Positions 46,044 through 56,999 of a DNA stretch of 64,000 bases are shown here, piece by piece (position 1 is the first letter of the stretch; each line of letters opens with the position of its first letter). Both the position numbers and the translations under genes were made by a program. This stretch comes from Epiperipatus broadwayi. Taxonomy: Eukaryota > Onychophora > Udeonychophora > Euonychophora > Peripatidae. The notes under the pieces were generated by a model. That model did no database searches, was not told the DNA's origin, and saw only the letters and a list, made by a program, of their open reading frames with translations. The stretch is from contig JAQFVV010000018.1 in the NCBI GenBank assembly GCA_028023455.1, positions 7,283,274 through 7,347,273 on the forward strand, in the 5' to 3' direction.

Positions 46044-46488
46044 AACGGTGCTTTGATTAGTAAAGGTTCAGGTCTACCAAAGTGCAGCTGAATTGGAGAC
46101 ATCCTAGTAGACTCATTAATAGTTATATTTATATAATTAATCACCTGTGGCAACTTATTGACCCACTGTTTGTGATCCCATTCCATATATACTCGGAACA
46201 ACCTACTTATCTCATGCATGATTCTTTCACTTGGATTGGATTGGGGATTTCTAATCGAGCACATGATATGTTGAATATTTTGCTTCTTACCCCACTTTTT
46301 CCATGTACCAGAAATGAATGCAGTAGTGTGGTCGGTAAGTATTGAAGCTGGTTTTCCTATTAATGGAATTTGATAAGTTTCCAAGCACTTAATAACATTT
46401 TTAGCATCTGTTTTTGGAACTGGGTAAGCAGAGACATATTTGGTAAAAACGTCATACATCACAAGAATAAATTTTTGATGGTTGAAAG
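46044..46488 (-). repeat. Inverted integrase-core fragment inserted in the 5' LTR
   Basis: It is the reverse complement of 51785-52229 with no length change and only a few differences, including Thr/Asn before the second catalytic Asp, Ala/Val and His/Arg. The right LTR has an uninterrupted sequence at this point, so this is an insertion. AGAATAAACA occurs just before (46024) and just after (46487) the fragment. The 175-codon ORF across it continues into LTR-end and PBS sequence and is not a gene. Confidence 0.88.
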
Positions 46489-46521
46489 AATAAACAGAGG
46501 ATATATTTACTGGGTTAGAAA

Positions 46522-46543
46522 TGGCCGCCCAACTACAGGGGCC
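46522..46543 (+). promoter_or_regulatory. Primer-binding site of element 2, tRNA-Lys-like
   Basis: TGGCCGCCCAACTACAGGGG follows the LTR end by one base. It resembles the tRNA-Lys(CUU) complement TGGCGCCCAACGTGGGGC with one inserted C and extra bases before GGGG. The following TGGCTATAGCTGGCCA also occurs, in reverse complement, in the solo LTR at about 57395 and 57460. Confidence 0.6.
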
Positions 46544-46544
46544 A

Positions 46545-47095
46545 TCGATGGCTATAGCTGGCCACAATGAATTTGGTAAACTTTTCTTGAAGTCAATATT
46601 AATATTGTTTGCACTTGAATGGATTAGTTATTCATTGATTAAAAAAATTTGCCAATAATGAATTGTTTAGCCATAAGATATTATGTGAATATCTATTATA
46701 TGATCTAATCTTTTGCCACTGAAAAATAAATAATTAAGTTGTTAGTTTATGATGTTGTAGTCTGTAGGCAATTCCATAAAACACTGTAATGATTTTATCA
46801 TTTATGATGATCTGTTTGTCTGGTCTTGTGATTGGCACTTATGCTATATTACATAATATCTAATGAGATTTATATGGACCAAGAAGCATATAAAAAAAAA
46901 AGAGCATATTTAGTAGTTAATGTTGGAACTTTAGGGATATTAAATGTCAGAGCATAGTTTTTGGTGTAGATTGTTTTTGGTAGGAGAGGCATGGAGGCAG
47001 GATGTCTTGTCAATAATTTCTTATCAATAATTTTATTAATAGTTCATTGCTAATATTTCAGTACTGTTAAATACTAAAAGAGTTAGAATTTTAAT
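46545..47095 (+). other. Element 2 leader
   Basis: Untranslated sequence between PBS and gag; no ORF or structured element recognised. Confidence 0.5.
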
Positions 47096-47704
47096 ATGAG
47101 TGAAAACAAAGATAATCATAGTATTTCTGAGGATCAAGAGTTACAATCCCCTGATACACAGACTCCATATTTTAGTGTAGAATTAAAAGAGGAAGGGGAA
47201 GATTTGGATATAGATAATCCAGTAGAAGCCACAGTAATAAAGGGAAGACATGAAAATGAGCCGGATCAATTAATGAGAAATACATTGGAGGAATTCTTGA
47301 AAAAATTAGAAAAATCAAATAGTGAATTAAAAAGTCAGATCCAAAACTCAAATAGTAAATTAGAACAATCAAATAGTGAATTAAAAAGTCAGATCCAAAA
47401 CTCAAATAGTAAATTAGAACAATCAAATAGTGAATTGAAAAGTCAGATACAAAACTCAAATAGTGAATTAAAAAGTGAATTAAAAAGTCAGATCCAAAAC
47501 TCAAATAGTGAATTAAAAAGTGAATTAAAAAGTCAGATCCAAAATTTAGATATTAAATTAGACAATCAAGTACAACAGATAAAGGACTTAAGGGAAGATT
47601 CGAGAAATCATGTAGAAGAATCAAAATTGGCCTCTGAAAAGCTGGAAATAAGAATAAGGAAAGAGATCGAAATAAATTCTGAAAAGGGCAGAAAATATGA
47701 TTGA
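47096..47704 (+). CDS. Element 2 gag N-terminal coiled-coil ORF
   Basis: 202 codons. After an acidic N-terminus (about 75 residues) comes a long coiled coil built on a tandem 18-residue unit (NSELKSQIQNSNSKLEQS, 54 bp in DNA, about 47315-47550). It is repeated twice in full and then in shortened forms. Such a coiled coil should drive Gag self-assembly. The frame ends 8 bases after the ATG of the next ORF, which lies one frame over and continues coiled coil. The split may be a mutation of one longer gag or a real overlap. Element 1 has a similar N-terminal module at 5292-5840. Confidence 0.7.
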   Translation: MSENKDNHSISEDQELQSPDTQTPYFSVELKEEGEDLDIDNPVEATVIKGRHENEPDQLMRNTLEEFLKKLEKSNSELKSQIQNSNSKLEQSNSELKSQIQNSNSKLEQSNSELKSQIQNSNSELKSELKSQIQNSNSELKSELKSQIQNLDIKLDNQVQQIKDLREDSRNHVEESKLASEKLEIRIRKEIEINSEKGRKYD

Positions 47705-48284
47705 GGCTATCCAGCAGGACTTTAAAAGTCAATATATTGTATTAAACAATGAAGTACAGGAAATAAAAAACTATCAAAAGGAAACAGTAGTATTTCAAAG
47801 AGAAATTCAGGATAGAGTTGAATCTATTAAGGGAGAATTAAACAGTGCTAGAAGTGAAGTTAGTAATTTGAAAGAGGAAGTTAAAAATATAACTCTAGCA
47901 CCTGACAATGTAGTGAAAGGATGTCAGAGCCAGATTACCAGATTAATAGCTAAACTAGAAACTCAAGAGTTAACCCAATGTGAGATTAATCAAAATCTAG
48001 AAAGTGAGCTAAGTCAAGTTATGGGAAGAGTAGAAAATTTTAATGATATAATAAAGAGTAATGCACAGCTATTACATAATAATCTCCAAGATGAAATAGG
48101 GGAATTAATGACTCAGTGTAAGAGTAAAGTCTATCAAAGGTTAGAAGATAAATTCGGGATAGATAAAGATGAAACTATTAACCAATTGGAACAACAGATT
48201 AAACACTTAAATGTAGGCCTAAAAGATAGTTCGAAGAGAATAGACTGTGAATGGCAGAACTATAAGTTAGAATTAGAGAGTTGA
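47697..48284 (+). CDS. Element 2 gag coiled-coil ORF, second part
   Basis: 195 codons of charged, Glu/Gln/Lys-rich helical sequence (NEVQEIKNYQKETVVFQREI, ARSEVSNLKEEVKNI), predicted coiled coil. It overlaps the preceding ORF by 8 bases in another frame. It ends at TGA 48282-48284, followed at once and in the same frame by the ATG of the capsid ORF. A single stop therefore separates coiled coil and capsid, which probably were one Gag. Confidence 0.65.
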   Translation: MIEAIQQDFKSQYIVLNNEVQEIKNYQKETVVFQREIQDRVESIKGELNSARSEVSNLKEEVKNITLAPDNVVKGCQSQITRLIAKLETQELTQCEINQNLESELSQVMGRVENFNDIIKSNAQLLHNNLQDEIGELMTQCKSKVYQRLEDKFGIDKDETINQLEQQIKHLNVGLKDSSKRIDCEWQNYKLELES

Positions 48285-49268
48285 ATGCAAACTATAGACT
48301 ATAATAGGGATAATTTTACAAAAAGTAAAAAAGTTGTTCAAAGTAAAGGTTTATCTGAAACTCAAGTAAAGGAAACAAATAATGGTCATAATAACCAAGT
48401 AATATCTGAGTTACATATGGTAATTAATCCAGTAGAATCAATATACGATCCATTAAATGAGGCTAGAAGTAAAGTCATGCTAGAGCCAGAAAGTAATAGC
48501 TCCATGGCCTTAAAATTCTTAAAAATAAAATTTTTTAGAGGTGAATATCTGGAGAATCCACATGAGTATCTCCAGAATCTGGAGGAGTTATTCACCTTAT
48601 GTCATTTATCTGAGATAGAAAAGATTGCTATTGCCGCTAACCATTTGTGTGCAGCATCTAAAGACTGGTGGCAATCATTATTTATTAAACCAGAAACATA
48701 TGGAGACTTCAAATATCTTATGTTAGCCAGTTTTTGGGGGGAAGACCGCCAAGATAACCTGAGATATCAGATATCCCAGGAAAGATATCATGTAAATAAG
48801 GGTAGTTATACTCAGTTTTTCAGGAGTCAGGCTGTCAAATTGAAAATCTTGACAGCTTATCCTTTATCTGAGACACAAATTGTGCGAATAATTTGCCATA
48901 GTCTGCCGAGGCATATAGAGCAGATCTTGATTGCTGCTGACAGACATACCATAGAAGAGGTAGTAAAAATTTTAGATTCGTTAGAGACCAGTGATAGGAA
49001 TATTGATAATAGAATTAGGGTAAATAGAGACACCCATCCGATGGTGAGTAATATCAATTTCGCAGATAGGTCACATATGGGAAGGAGGAAGTTAGTTAGA
49101 GAAAAAGGATATTATAGGACAAATCCCTATGGTAGACAGAATAGCCACCTCAGTAGGCCAACAGTTAAGAGTAGAATTCTGAATGAGAATCAGCCTTCTA
49201 CTAGTGGTATCCTAACAATACCAAAGAAAAATATAAAAGGTAGTAAAAGTAGCGGGGCATTAAATTAA
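48285..49268 (+). CDS. Element 2 gag capsid ORF (Retrotrans_gag domain)
   Basis: 327 codons. Residues ~70-220 fit the Ty3/gypsy capsid pattern: FLKIKFFRGEYLENPHEYLQ, LEELFTLCHLSEIEKIAIAA, ASKDWWQSL, FKYLMLASFW, SYTQFFRSQAVKL and ICHSLPRHIEQILI. The C-terminal ~70 residues are basic and Arg-rich with no CCHC zinc knuckle, so RNA binding may rely on the basic tail. It is in frame with the preceding coiled-coil ORF. Its end overlaps the pol frame (open from 49253) by about 16 bases in the -1 frame, followed by a strong hairpin. Confidence 0.85.
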   Translation: MQTIDYNRDNFTKSKKVVQSKGLSETQVKETNNGHNNQVISELHMVINPVESIYDPLNEARSKVMLEPESNSSMALKFLKIKFFRGEYLENPHEYLQNLEELFTLCHLSEIEKIAIAANHLCAASKDWWQSLFIKPETYGDFKYLMLASFWGEDRQDNLRYQISQERYHVNKGSYTQFFRSQAVKLKILTAYPLSETQIVRIICHSLPRHIEQILIAADRHTIEEVVKILDSLETSDRNIDNRIRVNRDTHPMVSNINFADRSHMGRRKLVREKGYYRTNPYGRQNSHLSRPTVKSRILNENQPSTSGILTIPKKNIKGSKSSGALN

Positions 49269-50374
49269 AAAGGACCTCGCAGGAACGTTCCTCACTTCGG
49301 GGCCCTATTTTTAAACATATGGGGAATAGCATGATGTGGATTATCAATAATATAGACCTTGACATTGATTATTTGGAACCTGGCAAAATGTCTGAGCCAC
49401 CTATCTTGTACAACTGTCCCATGATAAAGATTATCATTTCAGAAATTGTTGTCAACACCTTAATTGATTCAGGCAGTCAAGCTTCCTTGTTGTCTGAAGA
49501 AACTTACTTGAAAATTCAGTCAGCTGACCAATCTATTCCAATTTTACCAACTAAGGTGATTAGGGTAATACTTGCTAATGGAAAGAAGACTAAGTTATCT
49601 AATAGACAGGTTTTTATTACATTAGAAATTAATTTGTGCAAATTTGAGCATGTCTTTTTAATTATGCCAGGTTTGATTCATGAAGCCATAATTGGTTCGG
49701 ATTTCATGACTCTAAATAATTGTTATATTAATTACAGAGATGAAACTTTTGGATGTAAAGAGGAGATTTGCCCTCTTGTAGTCAATTGTAATAGTCAGAT
49801 GAATCAATTAATGACCATACAGGAGACAACAGTTGATGTAAATATTAAAGTTAAGTTGGATGGTTCATGTATTATTGGCACAGAATACTATAAACCATTT
49901 TTTGAGTTGTTGTTCCAGTATCGTTGTGTTTTCTCCAAAATACCTGGTATATTAAAAGGGTATGTCCATAGAATCAATTTGAAAGATAATGAGCCTTTCC
50001 AGCAGCGTACTTATCCTATTCCTTATCAATACCAGGCAGAGGTTCAACAGCAGATTAATAAGATGATTGACTGGCAAATAATTAAGCCCAGCCCTTCGTC
50101 TTATGTGAATCCATTAGTAGTAGTCAAAAAGAAAGATGGATCCATTAGAGTCTGTCTGGATGCACGTATATTTAACCAGCATACTGTCCCAGAACATGAC
50201 ATACCATCACCTATTCAGGAATTATTGACGAAGTTCAAAGGGAAGAGCATATTCTCCACATTTGATTTAACCGCCAGCTATTGGCAAATCCCACTCCACA
50301 AAAATGATCAAAAGTATATGGCATTCCGTTACCAGGGCCAATCTTATATTTTCAAAGGATGCCCTTTGGTTTAA
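49253..50374 (+). pseudogene. Element 2 pol, part 1: protease and N-terminal reverse transcriptase
   Basis: The frame is open from 49253, in -1 relation to gag; the first ATG is at 49319. An aspartic protease is shown by VVNTLIDSGSQASLL (catalytic DSG) and, further on, IIGSDFM. The reverse transcriptase begins with KPSPSSYVNPLVVVKKKDGS, CLDARIFNQHTVP and FSTFDLTASYWQIPL (first catalytic Asp in FDLT). The frame is lost near 50350: the next residues of the RT (MPFGLINSG) are in another frame, with the switch at a TTTTCAAA run. That points to loss of one base rather than a normal gene end. Confidence 0.88.
49272..49305 (+). promoter_or_regulatory. Hairpin just after the gag stop; possible frameshift element
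   Basis: GGACCTCG (49272-49279) can pair with CGGGGCCC (49298-49305), enclosing a perfect AGGAACGTTCCT palindrome. It is the most GC-rich spot of the element and lies 3 bases past the gag stop and inside the pol frame. This fits a -1 frameshift stimulator, but I see no classical slippery heptamer in the overlap. Confidence 0.45.
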
Positions 50375-52407
50375 TTAATAGTGGGGCTGGCCTTATCAGA
50401 TGCTTGAATATGGTCTTTTCAAAAGAACTGAAAAATTTGTTAGTTATATATGTCGATGATATTGTCATTGCTTCGGAAAATTTAAATGATCATTTACAGC
50501 ATCTTAGCATGTTTCTTTGTGAGTGTTCAAAGAACAATATAAAAGTCAACTTAGAAAAATGTATTTTAATTGCCCGAGAAATCTCTTTTCTTGGTCATTT
50601 GGTTAGTGCTGAAGGGGTCAAACCTCACCCAGACAAAATTGCCGCCATTCAAAGGTTTCCCGTCCCTAAAACCAGAAAGCACTTGAGATCGTTTTTGGGA
50701 CTGTGTAATTACTATCACAGGTTTTATAAAAAATTTTCATATGATACTATGCACTTATCTGTTTTATTAAAAAAGTGTGAAAAGTGGAGGTGGACCCAGG
50801 AACATACAAGGGAATTTCAAATTGTTAAAGATAACTTTTTAAAAACAGTAATTTTAGCCTATCCAGATTTAAATAAAGAGTTCTATTTGCAAACTGACAG
50901 TAGTGGGTTCGGTTTAGGGGTGATTCTATATCAATTTAATGAGAATAAGGAACCTAGAGTCTTATATTTCTTAAGCCGACATTTAAGGGGAGCGGAACTT
51001 AACTATACCACCACAGAAAAAGAGGCATTAGCTGTTGTGTGGGGATTTCAAAAACTTAGACAGCTTTTGTTGGGATCAAAAATTATAGTATTAACTTATC
51101 ATCGTAGTTTAGAGTTTCTCAACAAGAGTTACCTTAATAATGAAAGATTAATCAGATGGAGCCTCTATCTCCAACAGTATCAGTATGAAATCATATATTG
51201 TTCAGGACAGGATAATGTCATTGCAGATATTCTTAGCCGCAATCCTGTTTCTGTTAATTATCAGAACCCCAGTACTGAAAATATAATTATTTGTAATATG
51301 TCTAGTTTGTTAGAGGAAGAAATAGTTAGAGATTATACAAATTTAGAATTACTGCAAGCACAGGATGCTAGGCTGGAGAGAATAGTTCACTTCTTATCAG
51401 ATCCAGCTAAATTAGGTCAGAAAAGTAGATATGCTGATAGAATTAAAGAGGGGTATAGGTTTAAAGATAGAATTTTAATGAAGAAATTAAAAAGGGAAGA
51501 TGAAAATTCTTGGAGAGTGATTATTCCTTTATGTTTAGTCAATAAACTCATAGATTATGTTCACACGCAATATGGACATTATGGAATTCAGAAAATTGAA
51601 CCTATTATTAAGAAGCATTTTTATTTTCATAAGATGTCTGAATCCATTGCCCGTAGACTTAGGGAATGCGAGATTTGTTTAAAAACTAAGTTTCAAAATA
51701 AATCGTATGTGGGAACACTTCAACCCATACTGCCCAGTCAGGCCAATGAATTATTGGCACTGGACTTTTATGGACCACTTCCACCTTTCAACCGTCAAAA
51801 ATTTATTCTTGTGATGTATGACGTTTTTACCAAATATGTCTCTGCTTACCCAGTTCCAAAAACAGATGCTAAAAATGTTATTAAGTGCTTGGAAACTTAT
51901 CAAATTCCATTAATAGGAAAACCAGCTTCAATACTTAATGACCACACTACTGTATTCATTTCTGGTACATGGAAAAAGTGGGGTAAGAAGCAAAATATTC
52001 AACATATCATGTGCTCGATTAGAAATCCCCAATCCAATCCAAGTGAAAGAATTATGCGTGAGATAAGTAGGTTGTTCCGAGTATATATGGAATGGGATCA
52101 CAAACAGTGGGTCAATAAGTTGCCACAGGTGATTAATTATATAAATATAACTATTAATGAGTCTACTAGGATGTCTCCAATTCAGCTGCACTTTGGTAGA
52201 CCTGAACCTTTACTAATCAAAACACCGTTACCCGTAATAGTGGAAAATATTAATGTGGAACATGATCAAGCACTGGCCAGAATTAACCTTAAAAAGATGG
52301 GTGATAAATGCACTCGTTATTCCAAAACCAGTCCACATCCTTTTAAAGTCCATGATTTTGTTTTAATTAGAACTCCCCATGTGAGTAATCTCCGGAAACA
52401 TGTTTAG
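50359..52407 (+). pseudogene. Element 2 pol, part 2: reverse transcriptase, RNase H, integrase
   Basis: 682 codons. RT palm: MPFGLINSGAGLIRCL and the active site YVDDIVIAS, then FLGHLVSAEG. Thumb/connection: FLGLCNYYHRFYKKFS. RNase H: LQTDSSGFGLG and TEKEALAVVWGF, but TYHRSLEFL where the family has TDH, so the third catalytic Asp is Tyr (codon 51097-51099). Integrase: zinc-binding H-H-C-C (YGHYGIQKI...CEICLKTK), then the core with LDFYGPLPP, LNDHTTVF and NPSERIMREI as the three acidic residues (34 residues between the second Asp and Glu). A frame loss near 52395 cuts off the GPY/F tail. There is no start of its own; the ATG is the internal Met of MPFG. Confidence 0.92.
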
Positions 52408-52546
52408 AAAATTCATGTATCTTTATGAAGGCCCCTATGAAATTGTGAAACAAGTGGGTGAGAATGCCTTTTTGGTCTCAACCCCTGATGAAACAAGAGG
52501 TACCTATAATGCCCGAAGCTTACTACCATATCCCAAGCAAAATTAA
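52400..52546 (+). pseudogene. Element 2 integrase GPY/F tail, out of frame
   Basis: A third frame carries KFMYLYEGPYEIVKQVGENA, then GTYNARSLLPYPKQN and a stop at 52544-52546. This is the GPY/F module that should follow LRK at the end of the preceding frame, so a small indel near 52395 separates them. Confidence 0.85.
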
Positions 52547-52651
52547 ATCCTTTAAACTGTATTTATTGACATACGAAAGAAGTAGGATATAAACTTAGTA
52601 ATACCATAAGAAGTGTTAAAAATGCATACATTATTTTATTTTTTATTTATT

Positions 52652-52666
52652 ATAATGGTGGGAGAA
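52652..52666 (+). promoter_or_regulatory. Polypurine tract of element 2
   Basis: ATAATGGTGGGAGAA, mostly purine, directly before the 3' LTR start TTGTAACC. Confidence 0.7.
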
Positions 52667-55600
52667 TTGTAACCTAGTGTTATTGACACTTGGTTTACTT
52701 GGCATTATTTCTGCAGGAAAACAATGCTATTCTTTAAAGAAATAAAAAGATAAAATAACAATAGTAATAATGGATTAATAAAGTATGCTATTCACTCACT
52801 TTGGCATGTTTTGGGTGAATAACTAATAGATTTAATAACTCAATGTCATTTATAAAGAGAGAACATGAATAATTTAATTGAGATAATAATTAGAGCAAAT
52901 TAATATGGTATAAAAGCTAAACAGTAATTGATATTGGATGGGTAGAGGGGAGAGTGGATGAGTGTCTTATCATAAAGCACAATAACTTCTGGTAATTTCT
53001 TTTTGTAAAAAAAGAAAAGAATAATGTTTAAAGAATTATACATCACTGATTGTTAATTTAATGTATTTATTATTATTTTTTTTTATTGTCAAATCACTTT
53101 GTAATCTATTTAAATAATACTAAAACTATATGATTGTAATAGGTTTTTCCTTTCTTTTGTTTATGTTATAATCAAATGATTATTTTTCTGTAAGAGGTCG
53201 CTAAAGTAAAGTAAAAAAAAATAGTCTGCTTTTAGTTTTCAAGGAAGGAACAGTGCTGAAATTTGGTAACTCAATTTTTTCATTTTTATTTTGCAGAAAT
53301 AAATGTAATCAAAGTAAAATTTTAATAATATAATGCGTGGCTAAATTTTTTTTTGATAAGACATCCTGATTTCTTGTGCCATCTACCTATTTAAAGACCT
53401 TTTATACTTAAAAATTTATTGTCTCGCGCTAAAGTTCAAAAATGACAGAATTAACTAAGGGAATCATGAAAAGTGTTATTATGTCTAAATTAAGGAAGAT
53501 AAATGATTTCCAAATGAGAAATAATTATTTAGTAACTTTGTATCACTTGTTAATATTTTCTTGGTATAGAAAAAAAAATAATAAGTGAAAGAAGTATTTT
53601 GAAACCAAGGAAAATCAACTAGAAACATTTTCGCGCTCTTTCTCAATATTGTCTGCCTTTACAAGTAATGTAGTTACATATGTTAAAATATGTTTTATTC
53701 ACCAAGAATTGTCTGGAAATAATAATAATGATAAATAAGATTAAATTATGCACCTGTATATTTTTTTTGAAAAAAAAAATATAAACTTTCTCAGAGTAAA
53801 TATAGGAAGAGTTATATAGGGGCATTCTTACGGAGAAGTTACCGTTAAAAAAATTTATAATTCCTAAAGTATGAACAAAACCAAATATCTTAGTGACTTA
53901 ATGATAAAAATAAATGATATATTATATTACACATCAGTTGGATTTATTAAAACTTCCTATACATGTAAATCAGCTGCAGTTATTTATCAGAATAATCTCG
54001 GAAAAATTGCGCATTTTCGTCCATAAGTAAGCTAGCTAATAAATATACGTATCGTCAATAAAAAAAAAATATTGTGTATGTTTATCGACTATAGTCAAAT
54101 ATTCGTCTATGTTAGAAGTCTAATTTTTTTCTTGGATCCCAAAATTGTAGTAGTTTAATTCAAGTAAGAATTAATCTTCAATTATGCTATATGTTTCTTT
54201 ACCTAATTTTACAGAAGCAAAAAAAAAAATAAAAGAACACTTTTATTTAAAGGAAGTGATAAAAATGCGTTTATTGTTTTTAAACTTGCTTTGTGAAATA
54301 CGACTGGAGAAAGCTCTTCACCTGGACCAATTGTTCAACAGAAAAACATTCTCTAATGAGAGAGTATGCACTTGTTAATTAATGATTGTTTAAAACTAAG
54401 TTATAAATGATATGTATTTTTTTTTGTTATATCACATAGGTTAAAGTCTTTATGGTCAAGTGATATTTAATAGCCTTGTAATGACAAAGGTATGTTTTAA
54501 TATAATTATTATAGGTTAAGTTGATATTTAACACGAAAGAAAAAAATCTATAAAATATGTTTTAATTATTACATACAATTGTAGGTAGAAATTTTTTATG
54601 TTAGATACGTAAAAGAAAAAAAAATATTTAGATATTTAAGGGGTAAAATAAATATTGAAAATTATCAGAAGTAACTAAAAAAAAAAAAAAATGCTATAAC
54701 AAAATATTTCTTGTTAAAGTTTTGAAATGAATTTATACTGTATTAATTAAGGAATTTATTCCTAATTATTCTTAAATAACACATCCACTTTATTTAGTTT
54801 AAGATAGTATGCTACCAACTATTTTTGAATGTTCCTTTATTAAAATTAAAATTATTATACTTTTATTCTATGATGTCCATTGATTTCAGATGTTGATTAA
54901 AGTATACACTGTAACATAAGCTTATTATAATCAGTGTATTTACTTATCCTGCCCAGATATAACATTGGTATATGCTTAATATTCGCATAGGTAATAATTA
55001 TAATGTATTTATTTTGTGGGATGAAAAATGATCTCCCCAAAAGCTTTGTTTTCCATGAGAGGAAGATTTTAAATATAATGTTCGGGTATGTTTATAGCCC
55101 AAGTGATCGATTCTCATAGATAGGACAATCAAGAATTTATCTAGCATTTAGTATGCTTCATTCGTTTAAATCCCAGGAGAGGATTGTATTTGGCATGTGT
55201 TCGTTGTATGCCCAAGTAAGAGGCAAGAAACCACCAAAATATTTTAATGTAGTAGATTACTTTACAGACCTTTGTGGTTATTCCATATTCCTCATGTGAA
55301 AATAAAGATAGCTCCACCATGGAAGGTGTTGATTATTGTGCTTAATTTTGAAAGTTCGGGCAAGATAAAGGTTATATTGGAGGTGTTAGTTCCTCAAGAT
55401 CCACTTTAGTATAAATAGTGCGTTAGTAACTAAGATCAATATCTGTATTGTGCTGCTAAATATTGCTAGTATTTGACAAGTAAATCAATGGAGAAAGTAA
55501 TTAAAATTGCGTAATTTAAAACGCTTATTTACTGAAGGAATATTCAAATGCAATATTTAATTCTGGTTAGTAATTAAATAATACTCCTATTTAAAATTAT

Positions 55601-56982
55601 ACGTATGAATAAAAATTGTATCATAACTTAAGTTAGCATTAAGTTAAATGTAAGATAGTAAGTGTAACTTCTGATAACTGGCCTATAATTAGAATAGGTT
55701 ATCCCATTAAAGACCATAAATAAAGTAAATGTATTAGAAATAAATTTAACATTTTGCGTATTGCATATGATGGGATTAATCATTTAAAAAAAAAAAAAAA
55801 TAGTTAGTCAATAATTTTGAATAAAAGCTTCTACAAGGTTACCAAAATTTAATAAACAATGTATTGGTAATGAAATGTACTTTTAGTTAATCAATCCATA
55901 TGAATGCATACAGGAGAAGTAGTAACCTCTAGTCCATAACCAAAAGAGTATACAGATTAATGTCAGTTATATTTTATATTTTTGTATTACTATGGGATTA
56001 TTGAATAAATGTTCATTTTTTTATTTTTGTGATAATAATAAATTATAGTCTTGTTAAAATTTGTTGTAGATTCATTTTTTTGTTTTTATATGCTAAATAT
56101 AAGTGTTTGCACAATATTTGCAAAACCTTTTCTTGAGTCCGAAATCATTCCAAATTCTTAAAAACTTAATATACCAGATAAATAAAGTTAAGCAGATCGG
56201 AATATGTCATTATATTTTAGTTTAATGATAATTATTTATGGAGTTGCAAACTTCAGACTAAACATTTTTTTTTGTGTGTGTAAAAATGAATTTATTCCCA
56301 AACCATTAATTTTGGTTGCACATTATTCCATTCCCATTTAGTTAAATTGTCTAAGTAATAAATCTTAGTTATATGATTGTGTTGTCATGGATGATGGAAG
56401 GACACAAAAAGCACCCTTGTCTTTTTATTATTCTGACTGAGATTCTGAAAAAAAAAAAGGCTGTGTTATTCAAAATTATACGTCATTATTGAATAGAATT
56501 ATCATCTCTTTAAATAATATAGCAGTTGATATGAGAGATGAAGACACATTGAATTTAAGTAAAATAAATGTTTCCTATAGCCGACCAGAATGCCAGTCAT
56601 ATGCGACAACACAATACTGCGGAGCATTTCCTTACATGAAACAAAGAACCCTGAGATTAATATTATTATAATTATTCTTTAAATTAATAAGTGATCAATT
56701 ATTGTTGTTATTACAATCGTGGCATGGCTTAAGAGAATTGAATGTACAATTGTATTATATGAAAAGTATTTTAGATCATATTGGCAAATTAATGGATATA
56801 TTTGTTTTGTTTTGGGTTGCCTTAACAACAACCTGAAAAATTGGTGTCAACAAGTGCAGACAAAATAACCTAATACAGCTCAGAGTATGATTAGTGTACA
56901 AGTGCAAATAAACTATAATAAATAAACTAAAATAAATAAACTAGATAAACAACTAACTAAATAAAAACATACTGGGTTAGAA
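52667..56982 (+). repeat. Element 2, 3' LTR
   Basis: This 4316 bp direct copy of the 5' LTR follows a purine-rich GGTGGGAGAA and ends ACTGGGTTAGAA before (TA)n. The two LTRs differ mainly in A/T run lengths and scattered substitutions (an estimated 1-2% by eye). The TATA box is conserved at 55410. Confidence 0.92.
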
Positions 56983-56999
56983 TATATATATATATATAT

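Larger units (their letters stand above)
41725..46520 (+). repeat. Element 2, 5' LTR (contains a 445 bp inverted integrase insert)
   Basis: It starts TTGTAACCTAGTG and ends TACTGGGTTAGAA, an imperfect inverted repeat. It aligns with 52667-56982 throughout, but is longer because inverted integrase DNA sits at 46044-46488 close to the 3' end. A TATA box (TATAAATAG) is at 44483. No coding capacity is evident; short ORFs shared by both LTRs have no recognisable domain. Confidence 0.9.
41725..56982 (+). mobile_element. LTR element 2: young Ty3/gypsy retrotransposon, 15.3 kb, frameshifted
   Basis: Two LTRs of about 4.3 kb differ by only a few substitutions and homopolymer changes. They enclose PBS, coiled-coil gag, capsid, protease, reverse transcriptase, RNase H and integrase in Ty3/gypsy order. 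A purine-rich tract precedes the 3' LTR, and both outer flanks are TATATA repeats. The copy is disabled: gag is split by a frame change and one stop, pol by a one-base frameshift before the RT active site and another before the integrase tail, and one RNase H catalytic Asp is Tyr. No envelope ORF follows pol. Confidence 0.93.

Noticed and set aside
46040-46567. 175-codon minus-strand integrase ORF as a separate gene
   Set aside because: It is the inverted integrase insert run on into LTR-end and PBS sequence; the uninterrupted right LTR shows how it arose.
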